Assembly (NCBI GenBank): GCA_020053195.1
Contig: JAGVNQ010000188.1
Coordinates: 1 to 33,905 of the forward strand
Length of the DNA stretch: 33,905 bases
Origin: Sideroxydans sp.
Lineage (GTDB): Bacteria; Pseudomonadota; Gammaproteobacteria; Burkholderiales; Gallionellaceae
Direction: 5' to 3'
This document shows positions 8,717-18,073 of this stretch, one piece after another. The number at the start of each line of letters is the position of its first letter. Positions within the stretch are counted from its first letter, which is position 1. The position numbers and the translations under genes were made by a program. The notes below the pieces were generated by a model. The model searched no databases and was not told where the DNA came from. It saw only the letters and a list, made by a program, of their open reading frames with translations.

Positions 8717-9520
8717 ATGGAACTTGATGAGCTTCTTAGTACTATTGATGCAAAAGTTAATTACGATAAAGCAACAAAATGCATTCATCCAGCAAAGAAT
8801 TCCGCACAAGACTGTCCAGACTGTCTTCACAATCAATATTTCTCGGGGCGGGCAGTTGATTACTCTTGTGAGCAAACAAGGTTGGTCTATGTTCTTCGCT
8901 TTCTTCCAGTACACATGCAGGAGAACTACTCAATACTGCAAGGCGTTGATGCAACGAAAGTCAGTAGGCGTGATGGGTCAATCAACGTTCTAGCACTCGG
9001 TGGCGGACCGGGTTCTGAAATCGCAGCTTTAAAGAAATTTATCCTTCACAATAAGTATTTTGGTCAGCAGGTTTCAGAAATTGTTGTCACTCGATTGGAT
9101 CGGGTTTCTGAATGGAAGGATCAGTATATGAGCGTAAGAAAGCTCTATCCAACTAATGGAGTACAGTTTAATTTCAAAAAGATCGAAGGGGATGTGTCTA
9201 CTTGTAACGATTACATAGGCAAGTACGACCTAGTCTTTTTATCTTACATTCTTTCAGAACTAGATGACAACCAAGCTATTGATCTAGCTGCGCGACTGAA
9301 GACAACTCTAAATGCCAATGCGGTCTTAATATTAAATGACAGGAATGAGGCTGCGGTCGTTCGCAGAATGAAGCATTTTGCAGATCAGTTTGACAATATA
9401 TCTCGTTATTTTTCCGACACACAACAGCATCTCGGATTGAATTATCCGCAGTCAATATTAGACAGAGCTAAAGCCAAACTTAAAATGAAATCGGCGAGAT
9501 TAGGTGTTGTAACAAAATGA
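8717..9520 (+). CDS. class I SAM-dependent methyltransferase-like protein with N-terminal Cys cluster
   Basis: VLALGGGPGSEIAALKKF (motif I-like), YDLVFLSYILSEL, and the cluster CIHPAKNSAQDCPDC...C. Confidence 0.65.
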   Translation: MELDELLSTIDAKVNYDKATKCIHPAKNSAQDCPDCLHNQYFSGRAVDYSCEQTRLVYVLRFLPVHMQENYSILQGVDATKVSRRDGSINVLALGGGPGSEIAALKKFILHNKYFGQQVSEIVVTRLDRVSEWKDQYMSVRKLYPTNGVQFNFKKIEGDVSTCNDYIGKYDLVFLSYILSELDDNQAIDLAARLKTTLNANAVLILNDRNEAAVVRRMKHFADQFDNISRYFSDTQQHLGLNYPQSILDRAKAKLKMKSARLGVVTK

Positions 9521-10461
9521 TCATAAGCGCCAGTCGTCGAACTGACATTCCAGCGTTCTATTCTGAATGGTTTATGAATAGAGTGAGGGATGGTTTTGTA
9601 CTAATTCGAAACCCATTCAACGCTCATCAAATTAGAAGAGTATCTCTTTTGCAAAAAGATGTGGAGGCAATAGTGTTCTGGACTAGAAATGCCGAGAATC
9701 TTACCGACCACCTTCCATATTTAGACTCTCAGAACTATAAGTATTACTTTCAATATACGATTACCGGCTATCCTCGAAGCATCGAGAAAGCAGTCCCTAA
9801 GACCTTACGGGCAATCGAAACGTTTTGCAAAATAAGTGAAATGATTGGCTCGGGTAGAATTGTATGGCGCTATGACCCAATTTTAGTTTCGTCCTTAGTT
9901 GACATAGAGGAACACAAGAGGCTTTTTTCAAAAATTGCCGCTATGCTTGAAGGGAAGACAACAAGAGTTGTAATCAGTTTTGCTGATATATATAAAAAAA
10001 CTGAGCGAAACCTAAATACACTAAGTGGCTTCCAGTACAAAGACATAACGTTAGATGTTGAGCAGTTATTAAATTTAGCCGAGTTCATGTCATCCATTGC
10101 AGCTAAACACGGAATGGAAATTCAAAGTTGCGCTGAACAGATTGATTTGGAGAGCGTAAACATAGCGCATGGAAAATGCATTGATGAAGGCCTAATCAAA
10201 TCAGAATTTGGATTGACCTTGAATGCCCAGAAAGATTCTGGGCAGAGAGAAGAGTGCGGCTGTATAAAGAGTATTGACATTGGGCAGTACAACACATGTT
10301 TACATGGTTGCGCATATTGCTACGCGACATTTAATGAAAAGACTGTAATAAAGAATAAGCGACAGCATGACCCCCTTAGCCCTTTTCTTATCGGTGCGGC
10401 CTCAGAAGAGGAGCTTAAATTAATTAATTCCCACGCGCATGATCAAGGGGCTCTGTTTTAG
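9517..10461 (+). CDS. DUF1848 family protein (radical-SAM-like C-terminal Cys motif)
   Basis: MIISASRRTDIPAFYSEWFMNRVRDGFVLIRNPFN N-terminus and C-terminal GQYNTCLHGCAYCYAT (CX3CX2C); ATGA overlap with the upstream gene. Confidence 0.85.
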   Translation: MIISASRRTDIPAFYSEWFMNRVRDGFVLIRNPFNAHQIRRVSLLQKDVEAIVFWTRNAENLTDHLPYLDSQNYKYYFQYTITGYPRSIEKAVPKTLRAIETFCKISEMIGSGRIVWRYDPILVSSLVDIEEHKRLFSKIAAMLEGKTTRVVISFADIYKKTERNLNTLSGFQYKDITLDVEQLLNLAEFMSSIAAKHGMEIQSCAEQIDLESVNIAHGKCIDEGLIKSEFGLTLNAQKDSGQREECGCIKSIDIGQYNTCLHGCAYCYATFNEKTVIKNKRQHDPLSPFLIGAASEEELKLINSHAHDQGALF

Positions 10462-10582
10462 TAACTAACGAATCAAGAAGTAGCGAACAAAATGGATCAG
10501 CATCGCAATAGTATTCGGCGCTAATTATCCTTCCAGTCTCCCGCCCATCTTGGCATAATCCGCCCCCCCACAAAATCAACCC

Positions 10583-10611
10583 AAAGTCCTCTCTCCGCAG
10601 AGGACTTTTTA
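10583..10611 (+). terminator. rho-independent terminator between the DUF1848 gene and tex
   Basis: AAAGTCCTCT-CTCCGC-AGAGGACTTTTTAA. Confidence 0.75.
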
Positions 10612-10628
10612 ATCCGGCAAATCAAACT

Positions 10629-13121
10629 ATGCTTCCATCCATCGAACAACGACTTGCCGCCGAGATCGCGGCCAAACCTGCTCAAATCGCGGCTGCCATT
10701 GCCTTGCTGGACGAGGGCGCAACCGTGCCGTTTATCTCGCGCTATCGCAAAGAGGCGACGGGGGGATTGGACGATACGCAGTTGCGCATGTTGGAAGACC
10801 GGCTGCGCTATTTGCGCGAGTTGGAAGAGCGGCGCGCGGCGATCATTGCGTCGATCACGGAGCAGGGCAAGATGACACCGGAGTTGTTGAAGGCGGTGTC
10901 GCTGGCCACCGACAAGACGCATCTGGAAGATTTGTATCTGCCGTATAAGCCGAAGCGCCGCACCAAGGCGCAGATCGCGCTGGAGGCGGGGCTGGAGCCA
11001 CTGGCGGATGCGTTGCTGGCGAATCCGCAGTTGAACCCGGAAGAGGAAGCGGCGAAGTATTTGCGCGAGCCTTTCACCAGCGCGGCGGGCGACAATAATC
11101 CCGGCGTAGCAGACGCGAAGGCGGCGCTGGATGGTGCGCGGCAGATTTTGATGGAGCGCTTTGCCGAGGATGCGAATCTGCTGCAATCGTTGCGCGAATA
11201 TGTGCAGGAGCACGGCGTGGTGCAGTCCAAGGTGCTGGAAGGCAAGAACGACGCGGCAGAAAAGTATGCCGACTATTTCGATTACTCCGAGTCCATCAAC
11301 ACCATTCCTTCGCACCGCGCGCTGGCGGTGTTGCGCGGTCGTCGCGAGGAGATGCTGGATGTGCAATTGCGTCTGGATAGCGAGGAAGAGAAGCCGACCT
11401 GGAGTGCGCCGCACAACCCGTGCGAAATGCGCATCGCGAGCCGCTTCGGCATCAAGGATATGGACAGGCCAGCCGACCGCTGGCTGAACGATACGGTGCG
11501 CTGGACGTGGCGTGTGAAGTGTTTCATGCATCTGGAATCCGAATTGATGGGCGCGCTGCGCGCACGCGCCGACACCGAGGCCATCAACGTGTTCGCGCGC
11601 AATTTGAAAGCGCTGTTGCTGGCCGCACCCGCCGGGCCGCGCGTGACCATGGGGCTGGACCCCGGCATCCGCACCGGCGTGAAAGTGGCAGTGGTGGACG
11701 AGACCGGCAAGGTGGTGGATACCGCTACTGTTTATCCGCACCAGCCGCGCAATGATTGGGATGGGTCGTTGCATACGCTGGTGCAGTTGGCGAAGAAGCA
11801 TCGCGTGACGTTGATTGCGATTGGGAATGGCACGGCTTCGCGAGAGACGGATAAGTTGGCGCAGGATTTGATTAAGTTGTGTGGGAGTACCGACGGCGCG
11901 TCGGCGATCCCTATGAACCAGTCCCTTCCCCCTTTCAGGGGGAAGGCTAGGATGGGGGTAGAGTCGGGTAACACTTCTACCCCCTCCCTAACCCTCCCCC
12001 TGCAAGGGGGAGGGGATGATGTAGTAACAAAGATGACCAGCATCGTTGTTTCGGAAGCGGGCGCGTCGGTGTATTCCGCATCGGAATTCGCCTCCAAAGA
12101 ATTGCCGGAGCTGGATGTCAGTTTGCGCGGTGCGGTGTCCATCGCGCGCCGTCTGCAAGACCCGCTGGCCGAGCTGGTAAAGATCGACCCCAAGTCGATC
12201 GGCGTGGGTCAATACCAGCACGACGTGAGCCAGTTCCAGTTGGCGCGTTCGCTGGATGCGGTGGTGGAAGATTGCGTCAACGCCGTGGGCGTGGATGTGA
12301 ACACAGCGTCGGTGCCTTTGCTGGCGCGCGTTTCCGGCTTGAGCAGCAGCGTGGCGCAGGCTATCGTTAATCAGCGCGATTTGAAAGGCAGGTTTGCCAG
12401 CCGCGCCGAACTGCGCGAAGTACCGCGCTTGGGTGACAAGACGTTTGAACAGGCGGCAGGCTTTTTGCGCATCATGGGCGGCAATGATCCGCTCGATGCC
12501 TCGGCAGTTCACCCCGAATCGTATCCGCTGGTTAAGCGCATTCTTGAAGACATCAAGCAGGACATCAAAGGCGTGATCGGCAACAGCATCTTGCTGAAAT
12601 CACTCAGTCCGGCAAAGTATGCGAACGAAAAATTCGGCGTGCCCACCATCAGCGACATTCTCAAGGAATTGGAAAAACCTGGCCGCGATCCGCGCCCGGA
12701 ATTCACCACCGCGACGTTCAAGGAAGGCGTGGAAGCGCTGTCCGATTTGCGGCCTGACATGATCCTCGAAGGCGTGGTCACCAACGTGGCGGCGTTCGGC
12801 GCGTTCGTTGATATTGGCGTGCATCAGGATGGGCTGGTGCATATCTCGGCGCTCGCCGACAAGTTCGTCAAAGATCCGCACACCGTGGTGAAGGCGGGGC
12901 AGGTGGTGAAGGTGAAAGTGCTGGAGGTGGACGAGAAGCGCAAACGCATCGCGCTGACCATGCGCTTGACGGACAGCGCGCCGCAAGCGGGAAGCCGGTC
13001 GGACGTGGCGCAGCGCGACAATCGCAGCGCAGGCAGGGCTGCGCCCAGCAAACCCAGTCGCCCGCCCGCTGTAGCGCCTACAGGGGCGATGGCGGCGGCG
13101 TTTATGAAGTTGAAGGGCTAA
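10629..13121 (+). CDS. tex: Tex family transcription accessory protein (S1 domain), with internal repeat-derived insertion
   Basis: [99 protein letters not shown]-terminal S1 domain. Confidence 0.96.
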   Translation: MLPSIEQRLAAEIAAKPAQIAAAIALLDEGATVPFISRYRKEATGGLDDTQLRMLEDRLRYLRELEERRAAIIASITEQGKMTPELLKAVSLATDKTHLEDLYLPYKPKRRTKAQIALEAGLEPLADALLANPQLNPEEEAAKYLREPFTSAAGDNNPGVADAKAALDGARQILMERFAEDANLLQSLREYVQEHGVVQSKVLEGKNDAAEKYADYFDYSESINTIPSHRALAVLRGRREEMLDVQLRLDSEEEKPTWSAPHNPCEMRIASRFGIKDMDRPADRWLNDTVRWTWRVKCFMHLESELMGALRARADTEAINVFARNLKALLLAAPAGPRVTMGLDPGIRTGVKVAVVDETGKVVDTATVYPHQPRNDWDGSLHTLVQLAKKHRVTLIAIGNGTASRETDKLAQDLIKLCGSTDGASAIPMNQSLPPFRGKARMGVESGNTSTPSLTLPLQGGGDDVVTKMTSIVVSEAGASVYSASEFASKELPELDVSLRGAVSIARRLQDPLAELVKIDPKSIGVGQYQHDVSQFQLARSLDAVVEDCVNAVGVDVNTASVPLLARVSGLSSSVAQAIVNQRDLKGRFASRAELREVPRLGDKTFEQAAGFLRIMGGNDPLDASAVHPESYPLVKRILEDIKQDIKGVIGNSILLKSLSPAKYANEKFGVPTISDILKELEKPGRDPRPEFTTATFKEGVEALSDLRPDMILEGVVTNVAAFGAFVDIGVHQDGLVHISALADKFVKDPHTVVKAGQVVKVKVLEVDEKRKRIALTMRLTDSAPQAGSRSDVAQRDNRSAGRAAPSKPSRPPAVAPTGAMAAAFMKLKG
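11923..12015. repeat. dimeric palindromic (BIME/REP-like) element inside tex
   Basis: CCTTCCCCCTTTCAGGGGGAAGGCTAGGATGGGGGTAG...CTACCCCCTCCCTAACCCTCCCCCTGCAAGGGGGAGGGG. Confidence 0.88.
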
Positions 13122-13148
13122 TCCACTTTTACCCGTATAGCTTCATTT

Positions 13149-13205
13149 CCTGTAGGAGAGGCTTTAGCCGCGAATGGCATTCGCCAGCAAGCTGGCTCCT
13201 ACAGG
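13149..13205. repeat. 57-bp REP-like palindrome downstream of tex
   Basis: CCTGTAGGAG...GCGAATGGCATTCGC...CTCCTACAGG. Confidence 0.85.
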
Positions 13206-13346
13206 GAAGCACCAACCGCATTTCTTTCCCCGAGATTGCACATTTCCTCAGTACAATCAGCGATTATTAAAAACACCCACTCTCAGTATTGATGATTTTT
13301 TGCTTGTTCACGGGCACAATACGAAAGTCTCCTTAATGTGCTGATT

Positions 13347-14843
13347 ATGTTATCCATACGTTCAAGCGGCATTCTGCTTCACCCCACTTCTTTGCCCGGC
13401 CAATTCGGCTCGGGCGACTTCGGTTCAAGCTCTTACCGCTTCGTTGATTGGCTGGTCAGCGCGGGGCAGAGTTTTTGGCAAATTCTGCCGCTGGGCGAGG
13501 TGGGGCCGGGCAATTCTCCCTACATGAGTTGCTCTGCGTTTGCCGGAAATATGCTGCTGATTGATCTGGAGGAGTTGGCGAAGCAGGGCTGGCTCAATGC
13601 GAGCGATTTGGTTCCGCATCCCGGATTTACATCGGAGCGTGTCGATTACGAGTTGGTGAAGCCATTTCGCATGCAACGTTTGCGGCTGGCCGCGCAGCGG
13701 TTTTTTGCGGGGCAGGGAGATCGCGCCGGGTATGAGAAATTTTGCGCGCAGGAAAAACATTGGCTGGATGATTACGCGCTGTTTAAGGCGATTGATGAGG
13801 GCGAGCAAGGGCGGGAGTGGTGCGAATGGCCGGCGGAGTTGGTCAGGCGCGATCCCGGGGCGCTGGCTGAAGCTGCCAAGCGGTATGCCGATGAGATTGC
13901 GTTCTGGAAATTTTGCCAGTGGTGTTTCGCGCGCCAGTGGTTCGCGTTAAAACAATACGCGAGCGATAAGGGCGTGCGCTTTATCGGCGATGTGCCGATT
14001 TTTGTGGCGTACCACAGCGACGATGTCTGGGCGCATCAGGATTTGTTCGAGCTGGATGCGAACGGGCGACCGACTGTGGTGGCGGGTGTGCCGCCGGACT
14101 ATTTCAGTGACACCGGCCAGTTGTGGGGCAATCCGCTGTATCGCTGGGATGCGCATGAGCAATCGGGATACGCCTGGTGGATCGCCCGTTTGCAACATGC
14201 TTTGCGCTTCTTCGATCTGGTGCGCATCGACCACTTTCGCGGCTTTGTGGATTATTGGGCTATCCCGGCGGGAGAGCAGACTGCGATCAACGGGCAATGG
14301 CTGCCAGGACCCGGCGCAAAGCTGTTTGAGGCGTTCCGGCAGGCTTTAGGCAAGCTACCCATCATCGCCGAGGATTTGGGACTGATTACGCAGGATGTGA
14401 TCGCGCTGCGCGACCAATTCAACCTGCCCGGAATGCGCGTGCTGCAATTCGCATTCGGCGAAGACGAACACAACCCGTTTTTACCGCACCACTACGTGGA
14501 CAATTCGGTGGCCTATACCGGAACGCATGACAATGACACCACGATTGGCTGGTGGCATTCGGCCAAAGAGCATGAAAGCAACTTTGCTCAGCATTACCTG
14601 AGCAGTGACGGTCACGAGATCAACTGGATCATGATTGATGCGATCTCGGGTTCTGCCTCGAATACGGTGATCTATCCGCTGCAAGATGTGTTTGGATTAA
14701 GCGGCGAGCACCGCATGAACCTGCCCGGTACGGCGCAGGGAAATTGGGAATGGCGCTTTTCCTGGGAACAGATACGGGAAAGCGATACGGCAAGATTGGC
14801 TGAGGTCACTGCCGCGAATATGCGCAACACGCGGGCGGATTAG
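13347..14843 (+). CDS. malQ: 4-alpha-glucanotransferase (amylomaltase)
   Basis: RSSGILLHPTSLPGQFGSGDFG, FIGDVPIFVAYHSDDVWAHQDLF, VRIDHFRGF, YTGTHDNDTTIGWW. GTG at 13338 is an alternative start. Confidence 0.95.
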   Translation: MLSIRSSGILLHPTSLPGQFGSGDFGSSSYRFVDWLVSAGQSFWQILPLGEVGPGNSPYMSCSAFAGNMLLIDLEELAKQGWLNASDLVPHPGFTSERVDYELVKPFRMQRLRLAAQRFFAGQGDRAGYEKFCAQEKHWLDDYALFKAIDEGEQGREWCEWPAELVRRDPGALAEAAKRYADEIAFWKFCQWCFARQWFALKQYASDKGVRFIGDVPIFVAYHSDDVWAHQDLFELDANGRPTVVAGVPPDYFSDTGQLWGNPLYRWDAHEQSGYAWWIARLQHALRFFDLVRIDHFRGFVDYWAIPAGEQTAINGQWLPGPGAKLFEAFRQALGKLPIIAEDLGLITQDVIALRDQFNLPGMRVLQFAFGEDEHNPFLPHHYVDNSVAYTGTHDNDTTIGWWHSAKEHESNFAQHYLSSDGHEINWIMIDAISGSASNTVIYPLQDVFGLSGEHRMNLPGTAQGNWEWRFSWEQIRESDTARLAEVTAANMRNTRAD

Positions 14844-14889
14844 TTTCCGGGTTATGCGGCGCTGCGATGTTTGCGCCCGAAAAACAAAA

Positions 14890-14924
14890 GAGGGTTGGAT
14901 AGTTTCTATCCAACCCTCTAAAAA
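14890..14924. terminator. bidirectional terminator between convergent malQ and HU genes
   Basis: GAGGGTTGGATAG-TTT-CTATCCAACCCTC flanked by A-rich and T-rich tracts. Confidence 0.85.
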
Positions 14925-14986
14925 TATCCATCAAAAGCTCAGTTCCGAAGTATTACCTCAGCGCCGCGCTTTTTAGCGGATAAGTT

Positions 14987-15271
14987 TTATTTCTTGCCGC
15001 CGTTAACAGCAGCTTTCAATGTTGCGCCTGCCTTGAATGCCGGAGCTTTGGAAGCTTTGATCTTTAGCTCTGCGCCGGTGGCAGGGTTGCGGCCTGTGCG
15101 GGCTGCGCGTTTACGAACTTCGAAAGTACCGAAGCCAACCAAGGCAACGTTGTCACCCTTTTTCAGAGTGGCGGTAATGATTTCGATCAGAGCTGCGATA
15201 TTGCGGTCTGCGTCAGCCTTGCTGCTACCTGTTTTGCTGGAAAGTGCGTCAATCAGTTCTTTACGGTTCAT
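14987..15271 (-). CDS. hupB: DNA-binding protein HU
   Basis: MNRKELIDALSSKTGSSKADADRNIAALIEIITATLKKGDNVALVGFGTFEVRKRAARTGRNPATG. Confidence 0.95.
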   Translation of the reverse strand: MNRKELIDALSSKTGSSKADADRNIAALIEIITATLKKGDNVALVGFGTFEVRKRAARTGRNPATGAELKIKASKAPAFKAGATLKAAVNGGKK

Positions 15272-15399
15272 ACGGTTCTCCTGTTAGTTTGGGGTTGAAT
15301 CAACTCCGACGCGGATTGTTCTAGATATTCTTTGGTTTGGCAATAGGTAAAAATATCTATATCTGCAGAAATAGTAATATTTTTGTTTGCCAATGTTGG

Positions 15400-15491
15400 T
15401 GGTGCCCGGAACCGGAATCGAACCGGTACGCCAGTTTTACCTGAGCGACGGATTTTAAGTCCGTTGTGTCTACCTATTTCACCACCCGGGC
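15400..15491 (-). tRNA. tRNA-Leu (anticodon TAA), CCA encoded
   Basis: Reverse complement GCCCGGGTGGTGAAATAGGTAGACACAACGGACTTAAAATCC...GGTTCGATTCCGGTTCCGGGCACCA; class II variable arm. Confidence 0.95.
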
Positions 15492-15608
15492 AAGATGTGC
15501 AGCGAGACAAAATTCCTTTACAGAAAGGAGCGGCGCATTATACAGATGAGCGTGTGATGAATGAGCGTGATGATGAAACACTAATGTGAAATATTTATCG
15601 CAACTTTC

Positions 15609-15636
15609 TTGACACGTTTCGCTTAATCCATATAAT
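15609..15636 (+). promoter_or_regulatory. sigma70 promoter upstream of tRNA-Gly
   Basis: TTGACA (15609-15614), 16-bp spacer, TATAAT (15631-15636): exact consensus hexamers 18 bp before the tRNA. Confidence 0.85.
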
Positions 15637-15653
15637 GCGAACCTCGTTTTTAC

Positions 15654-15729
15654 GCGGGAATAGCTCAGTTGGTAGAGCGATACCTTGCCAAGGTATAGGT
15701 CGAGAGTTCGAGTCTCTTTTCCCGCTCCA
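15654..15729 (+). tRNA. tRNA-Gly (anticodon GCC), copy 1
   Basis: GCGGGAATAGCTCAGTTGGTAGAGCGATACCTTGCCAAGGTATAGGTCGAGAGTTCGAGTCTCTTTTCCCGCTCCA. Confidence 0.97.
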
Positions 15730-15735
15730 AATCCT

Positions 15736-15765
15736 AAGGGAAAGCTTTTAGCTTTCCCTTCTTTT
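15736..15765 (+). terminator. hairpin terminator after tRNA-Gly copy 1
   Basis: AAGGGAAAGC-TTTTA-GCTTTCCCTT followed by CTTTTTA. Confidence 0.75.
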
Positions 15766-15787
15766 TAGTGGTGCAGTTCTGCTACAT

Positions 15788-15861
15788 GGCGCGATAGCAA
15801 AGCGGTTATGCCCCGGATTGCAAATCCGGTTAGCCCAGTTCGACTCTGGGTCGCGCCTCCA
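15788..15861 (+). tRNA. tRNA-Cys (anticodon GCA)
   Basis: GGCGCGATAGCAAAGCGGTTATGCCCCGGATTGCAAATCCGGTTAGCCCAGTTCGACTCTGGGTCGCGCCTCCA. Confidence 0.96.
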
Positions 15862-15896
15862 TCGTATGTTGTTTTTACGCGTTTTATTTTGCATTT

Positions 15897-15972
15897 GCGG
15901 GAATAGCTCAGTTGGTAGAGCGATACCTTGCCAAGGTATAGGTCGAGAGTTCGAGTCTCTTTTCCCGCTCCA
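15897..15972 (+). tRNA. tRNA-Gly (anticodon GCC), copy 2, identical to copy 1
   Basis: 76-nt sequence identical to 15654-15729. Confidence 0.97.
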
Positions 15973-15977
15973 TTCAT

Positions 15978-16012
15978 AATGGTGAAGCCTATCGGCTTCA
16001 CCATTGTTTTTT
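15978..16012 (+). terminator. rho-independent terminator after tRNA-Gly copy 2
   Basis: AATGGTGAAGCC-TATC-GGCTTCACCATT followed by GTTTTTT. Confidence 0.85.
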
Positions 16013-16074
16013 AAAGTATATATACATATAAAAAGCGCAATGGCGCGGTTGTTTTGCGCCGATGTTCGCGGCAA

Positions 16075-16110
16075 TAAAAAATCCCTGTGCAAAGACAGGG
16101 ATTTTTTATT
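16075..16110 (-). terminator. rho-independent terminator of dksA
   Basis: AAAAAATCCCTGT...ACAGGGATTTTTT just downstream of dksA on the minus strand. Confidence 0.8.
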
Positions 16111-16143
16111 GGGCATTCTGAAACGGAATGCAGGTTTTTTCAG

Positions 16144-16566
16144 TTATTTCGCAACCTGTCTTTCTCTGATCTCGTCCAGCGTCTTGCAGTCGATGCAGAG
16201 TGTGGCGGTAGGGCGCGCTTCCAGGCGGTTCAACCCGATCTCAACCCCGCATTTGTCGCAGTAACCATATTCGCCAGCTTCGATGCGGCCAAGCATTTTG
16301 TCGATGTTCTTGATGAGTTTGCGTTCGCGGTCGCGATTGCGCAATTCAAGACTCATGTCTGATTCCTGGCTGGCCCGGTCGTTCGGGTCGGCAAAAACAG
16401 TGGCTTCGTCTTGCATGGTGTGTACTGCGCGATCAATGTCTTGGCTTAAGCCGAGCTTGATCTCATTCAGAACGCTGCGGAAGTGGTCGAGCTGCTTGGG
16501 ATTCATATAAGCCTCGCCTTTTTTCACTTTGTAGCTGGCGGCAGTTTTATTCGCTTGTACTGGCAT
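16144..16566 (-). CDS. dksA: RNA polymerase-binding transcription factor DksA
   Basis: DPNDRASQESDMSLELRNRDRERKLIKNIDKMLGRIEAGEYGYCDKCGVEIGLNRLEARPTATLCIDCK; start at MPVQANK. Confidence 0.94.
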   Translation of the reverse strand: MPVQANKTAASYKVKKGEAYMNPKQLDHFRSVLNEIKLGLSQDIDRAVHTMQDEATVFADPNDRASQESDMSLELRNRDRERKLIKNIDKMLGRIEAGEYGYCDKCGVEIGLNRLEARPTATLCIDCKTLDEIRERQVAK

Positions 16567-16658
16567 TGTGTTGTTCTCCAAGGGGTGCTGAATTTTTCAA
16601 GCGGGCTTTAATACCAGAAACGTTTTTGAGTCGCAACAAAAATATCAGCCCATTGGAG

Positions 16659-17243
16659 CTATAAAATACTAACGCCTTGTTTATTAAGCATGTCAACAAG
16701 TTCGATAAGCGGAAGCCCGATTAATGCATTGGGGTCGTCTCCTTCAATACGCTGAATTAGCGCAATTCCCAGCCCTTCAGACTTGGCGCTCCCCGCACAA
16801 TGGTAAGGTTGTTCTTTTAATAAATAGCGTTCAATCTCGTCGTCACTGACATTGCGGAAGCTGACCTTTGTTTCTACCAGCGCCGTCTGCATGTCGCTTG
16901 TGCGGGCATTAAACAAACTTACGGCGGTGAAGAAAGAGATGGTCTTTCCGCGCATGGCGCGAAGTTGGCGCACGGCATTGTCGTGCGTGAGCGGTTTGCC
17001 TATTTGTTGACCTTCCAGGAGCGCCACCTGATCCGAACCTATGATAAGTGCGTCGGGGTGCTGTTGAGCAACTGCATGCGCTTTAAGCTGCGACAGTCGC
17101 TGCGCGGTGTGCTGCGGGCTTTCACCGGGCAGAGGGGTTTCATCCACATTTGGCGAGGCAGTTTGAAACGCCAGTTGCAGCGTGGAAAGCAACTGACTCC
17201 TATAAGTTGAGGTTGAGGCCAGTACAATCGGCTGAGAATTCAA
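16659..17243 (-). CDS. Maf family nucleotide pyrophosphatase (YceF-like)
   Basis: PIVLASTSTYRSQLL...NVDETPLPGE...IIGSDQVALLEGQQIGKP; divergent from yceD as commonly seen. Confidence 0.92.
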   Translation of the reverse strand: MNSQPIVLASTSTYRSQLLSTLQLAFQTASPNVDETPLPGESPQHTAQRLSQLKAHAVAQQHPDALIIGSDQVALLEGQQIGKPLTHDNAVRQLRAMRGKTISFFTAVSLFNARTSDMQTALVETKVSFRNVSDDEIERYLLKEQPYHCAGSAKSEGLGIALIQRIEGDDPNALIGLPLIELVDMLNKQGVSIL

Positions 17244-17301
17244 GATATTCCTTTTGTGCGTCTTTGACAGAGGGGGGCGGAATATATATCATGCGCGCCT
17301 C

Positions 17302-17790
17302 ATGTTTGCACAGCCTTTAATTGACGGGATGGACTTTGCCCGCAACGGCAGGGAATTGGTCGGTGAAATCCCGATCAAGTTGTTATCCCGGCTGGGTGAT
17401 TTGCTGACGAAATCTGACGGATCGTTGACTTATATAGTGCGCGGTTTGCAGATAAATGATCGATACATGCTGGAAGTTGCGTTAAGCGGCGTTTGTTATC
17501 TGCGCTGTCATCGTTGTTTGGGTGAAATTGAATACCCGGTTGATATGACGGCGCGTTTGCAATTGGTTTCAGCCGAGCAGTTGGATGAAATAGATGCGGA
17601 TGATGATGAAGTGGAATGCATCGAGGCATCGTCAAAAATCGATGTGCTGGCGTTGGTAGAAGATGAGTTGTTGTTGGGTCTCCCTTTTGCGCCCAAGCAT
17701 CCCGAAGGGACGTGTAGTCCGGATATCGAGGGTTTGCAGCAACCCGCCAGTGCATTTTCGGTATTGGCGAATTTAAAAAAGAAGCATTAG
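17302..17790 (+). CDS. yceD: YceD/DUF177 family protein
   Basis: LRCHRCLGEIEYPVD motif and location immediately upstream of rpmF. Confidence 0.88.
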   Translation: MFAQPLIDGMDFARNGRELVGEIPIKLLSRLGDLLTKSDGSLTYIVRGLQINDRYMLEVALSGVCYLRCHRCLGEIEYPVDMTARLQLVSAEQLDEIDADDDEVECIEASSKIDVLALVEDELLLGLPFAPKHPEGTCSPDIEGLQQPASAFSVLANLKKKH

Positions 17791-17812
17791 TTGGTTTTTG
17801 TGAGGAGTTAAC

Positions 17813-17992
17813 ATGGCAGTTCAGCAGAATAAAAAATCCCCGTCCAAGCGTGGGATGCATCGCGCGCACGATTTCTTGACCGCACCAGCGCTGGCCGTTG
17901 AGCCAACTACCGGTGAGCCTCATCTGCGTCACCACATCAGCCCCAGCGGCTACTACCGTGGCAAAAAGGTAGTCAACACCAAGAGCGAATAA
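17813..17992 (+). CDS. rpmF: 50S ribosomal protein L32
   Basis: Not in the ORF track (59 aa). Manual translation: [59 protein letters not shown]. Confidence 0.95.
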   Translation: MAVQQNKKSPSKRGMHRAHDFLTAPALAVEPTTGEPHLRHHISPSGYYRGKKVVNTKSE

Positions 17993-18073
17993 GCTCTTTG
18001 CCCGATCTCGGCAAGCATCCCTTCTCGGGGGTGCTTCGTGCTCGACCATTTTCTCGATATTGAGGATCGCCTA

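Noticed and set aside
10521-11801. 426-aa minus-strand ORF
   Set aside because: Antisense to tex in GC-rich coding sequence; low-complexity His/Arg/Gln-rich translation typical of a shadow ORF.
15268-16116. ORFs across the tRNA region (e.g. 15268..15510, 15748..16116, 15765..16004)
   Set aside because: These are translations of tRNA genes or their antisense strands (e.g. KRDSNSRP, RDPESNWANRICNPGHNRFAI).
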